Assembly: GCF_901709675.1 (NCBI RefSeq)
Contig: NC_051089.1
Location: 4,626,476-4,690,475, forward strand
Origin: Syngnathus acus
Taxonomy: Eukaryota > Chordata > Actinopteri > Syngnathiformes > Syngnathidae
Direction of reading: 5' to 3'
Length of the DNA stretch: 64,000 nucleotides
Shown here: one piece after another, positions 63,801 to 64,000 of the stretch
Position numbering within the stretch: position 1 is the first letter of the stretch
How the letters are laid out: the number at the start of each line of letters is the position of its first letter
Made by a program: the position numbers and the translations under genes
Notes under the pieces: generated by a model
The model's input: the letters and a program-made list of their open reading frames with translations, nothing else
Databases searched by the model: none
Told to the model about the DNA's origin: nothing

Positions 63801-64000
63801 TACACAACTAATGAAAAAGAAATCCATTGTGCTGATAATATGCATAGATTCCATTCCATCATAATAATGATGAAATAGAAATATTCATAATAAAAAGGTC
63901 ACTCGTCGCCGTTGCTAAGCTTCCTAAGCTGCAACCTTTGCAGGAGCAGGTTTCCTGATAAAAATTGGAACAACAGCGGGGACGCCAAGTTTTAACCTCG
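60841..64000. other. Intergenic DNA upstream of aktip, no gene seen
   Basis: No coding exon was recognised on either strand. The block 63050-63950 is unique, non-repetitive and dense in AT-rich transcription-factor-like motifs, suggesting a conserved non-coding element. It contains a chance-looking 142-codon plus-strand frame (63321-63749). Confidence 0.5.
61610..62051 (+). mobile_element. Possible LTR remnant
   Basis: A block of unusual composition, with a CpG-rich centre (61780-61860), runs from TGTTGTGGCTCTGGCGATGG to CAGTAAACATCTGTATCAAA and CTCTCGTCTCTTCA. The TG...CA ends, internal poly(A)-like region and CT-rich end resemble a solo LTR. I found no clear target-site duplication and no primer-binding site. 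It could instead be a plus-strand first exon, since a GTATGTATG donor-like site follows the CpG block near 61913. Confidence 0.25.

Overview
The window is vertebrate genomic DNA, almost certainly from a ray-finned fish. It is intron-rich with CpG-rich promoter islands, long (CA)n tracts, fish-type retroposon tails and a tRNA-derived SINE ending in (ATGG)n. The SINE consensus looks to me most like pipefish/seahorse (syngnathid) copies, but that is a memory-based impression and not a firm call. No bacterial, viral, rRNA, tRNA-gene or CRISPR feature was seen.

Two protein-coding genes are supported, both on the minus strand. (1) chd9, a CHD-family (subfamily III) chromatin remodeller, has 38 coding exons from the ATG at 53116 to the stop at 14026. 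I placed every exon by reading frame, AG/GT borders and phase. The lengths sum to 8,847 nt, giving 2,948 aa with no break, against roughly 2,900 aa for the human protein as I remember it. A non-coding first exon ends at 56014 and lies in a CpG-rich promoter near 56.2 kb. (2) aktip (FTS), a UEV-type ubiquitin-conjugating-like adaptor of vesicle transport, has nine coding exons from 59910 to 57674 (295 aa). Its non-coding first exon ends at 60598. The likely aktip poly(A) signal (about 56.82 kb) lies only about 0.6 kb upstream of the chd9 first exon, so the genes form a tight head-to-tail pair.

Layout: 1-13.6 kb is intergenic DNA downstream of chd9, holding a composite TA-flanked MITE (4.2-4.8 kb), a 276-bp hAT-like MITE with target-site duplication (11.8-12.1 kb), short microsatellites and several stretches that look like conserved non-coding elements. 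13.6-56.2 kb is chd9. Its introns carry a 0.4-kb (CA)n array, a LINE 3' end, a full SINE with a 14-bp target-site duplication, and a large first coding intron (40.4-51.65 kb) with two CpG-rich promoter-like islands. 56.8-60.8 kb is aktip. 60.8-64 kb is intergenic, with a possible LTR remnant and another conserved-looking block.

The most interesting item is a short minus-strand exon at 42805-42834 inside the large chd9 intron. It encodes ten residues from its own ATG and ends in a strong GTAAGTGAG donor, in phase with chd9 coding exon 2. Joining the two makes a perfect AT-hook core (KRPRGR|PRK) that the main transcript lacks. This predicts a short CHD9 isoform, lacking the 488-residue N-terminus, that starts with a DNA minor-groove binding motif.
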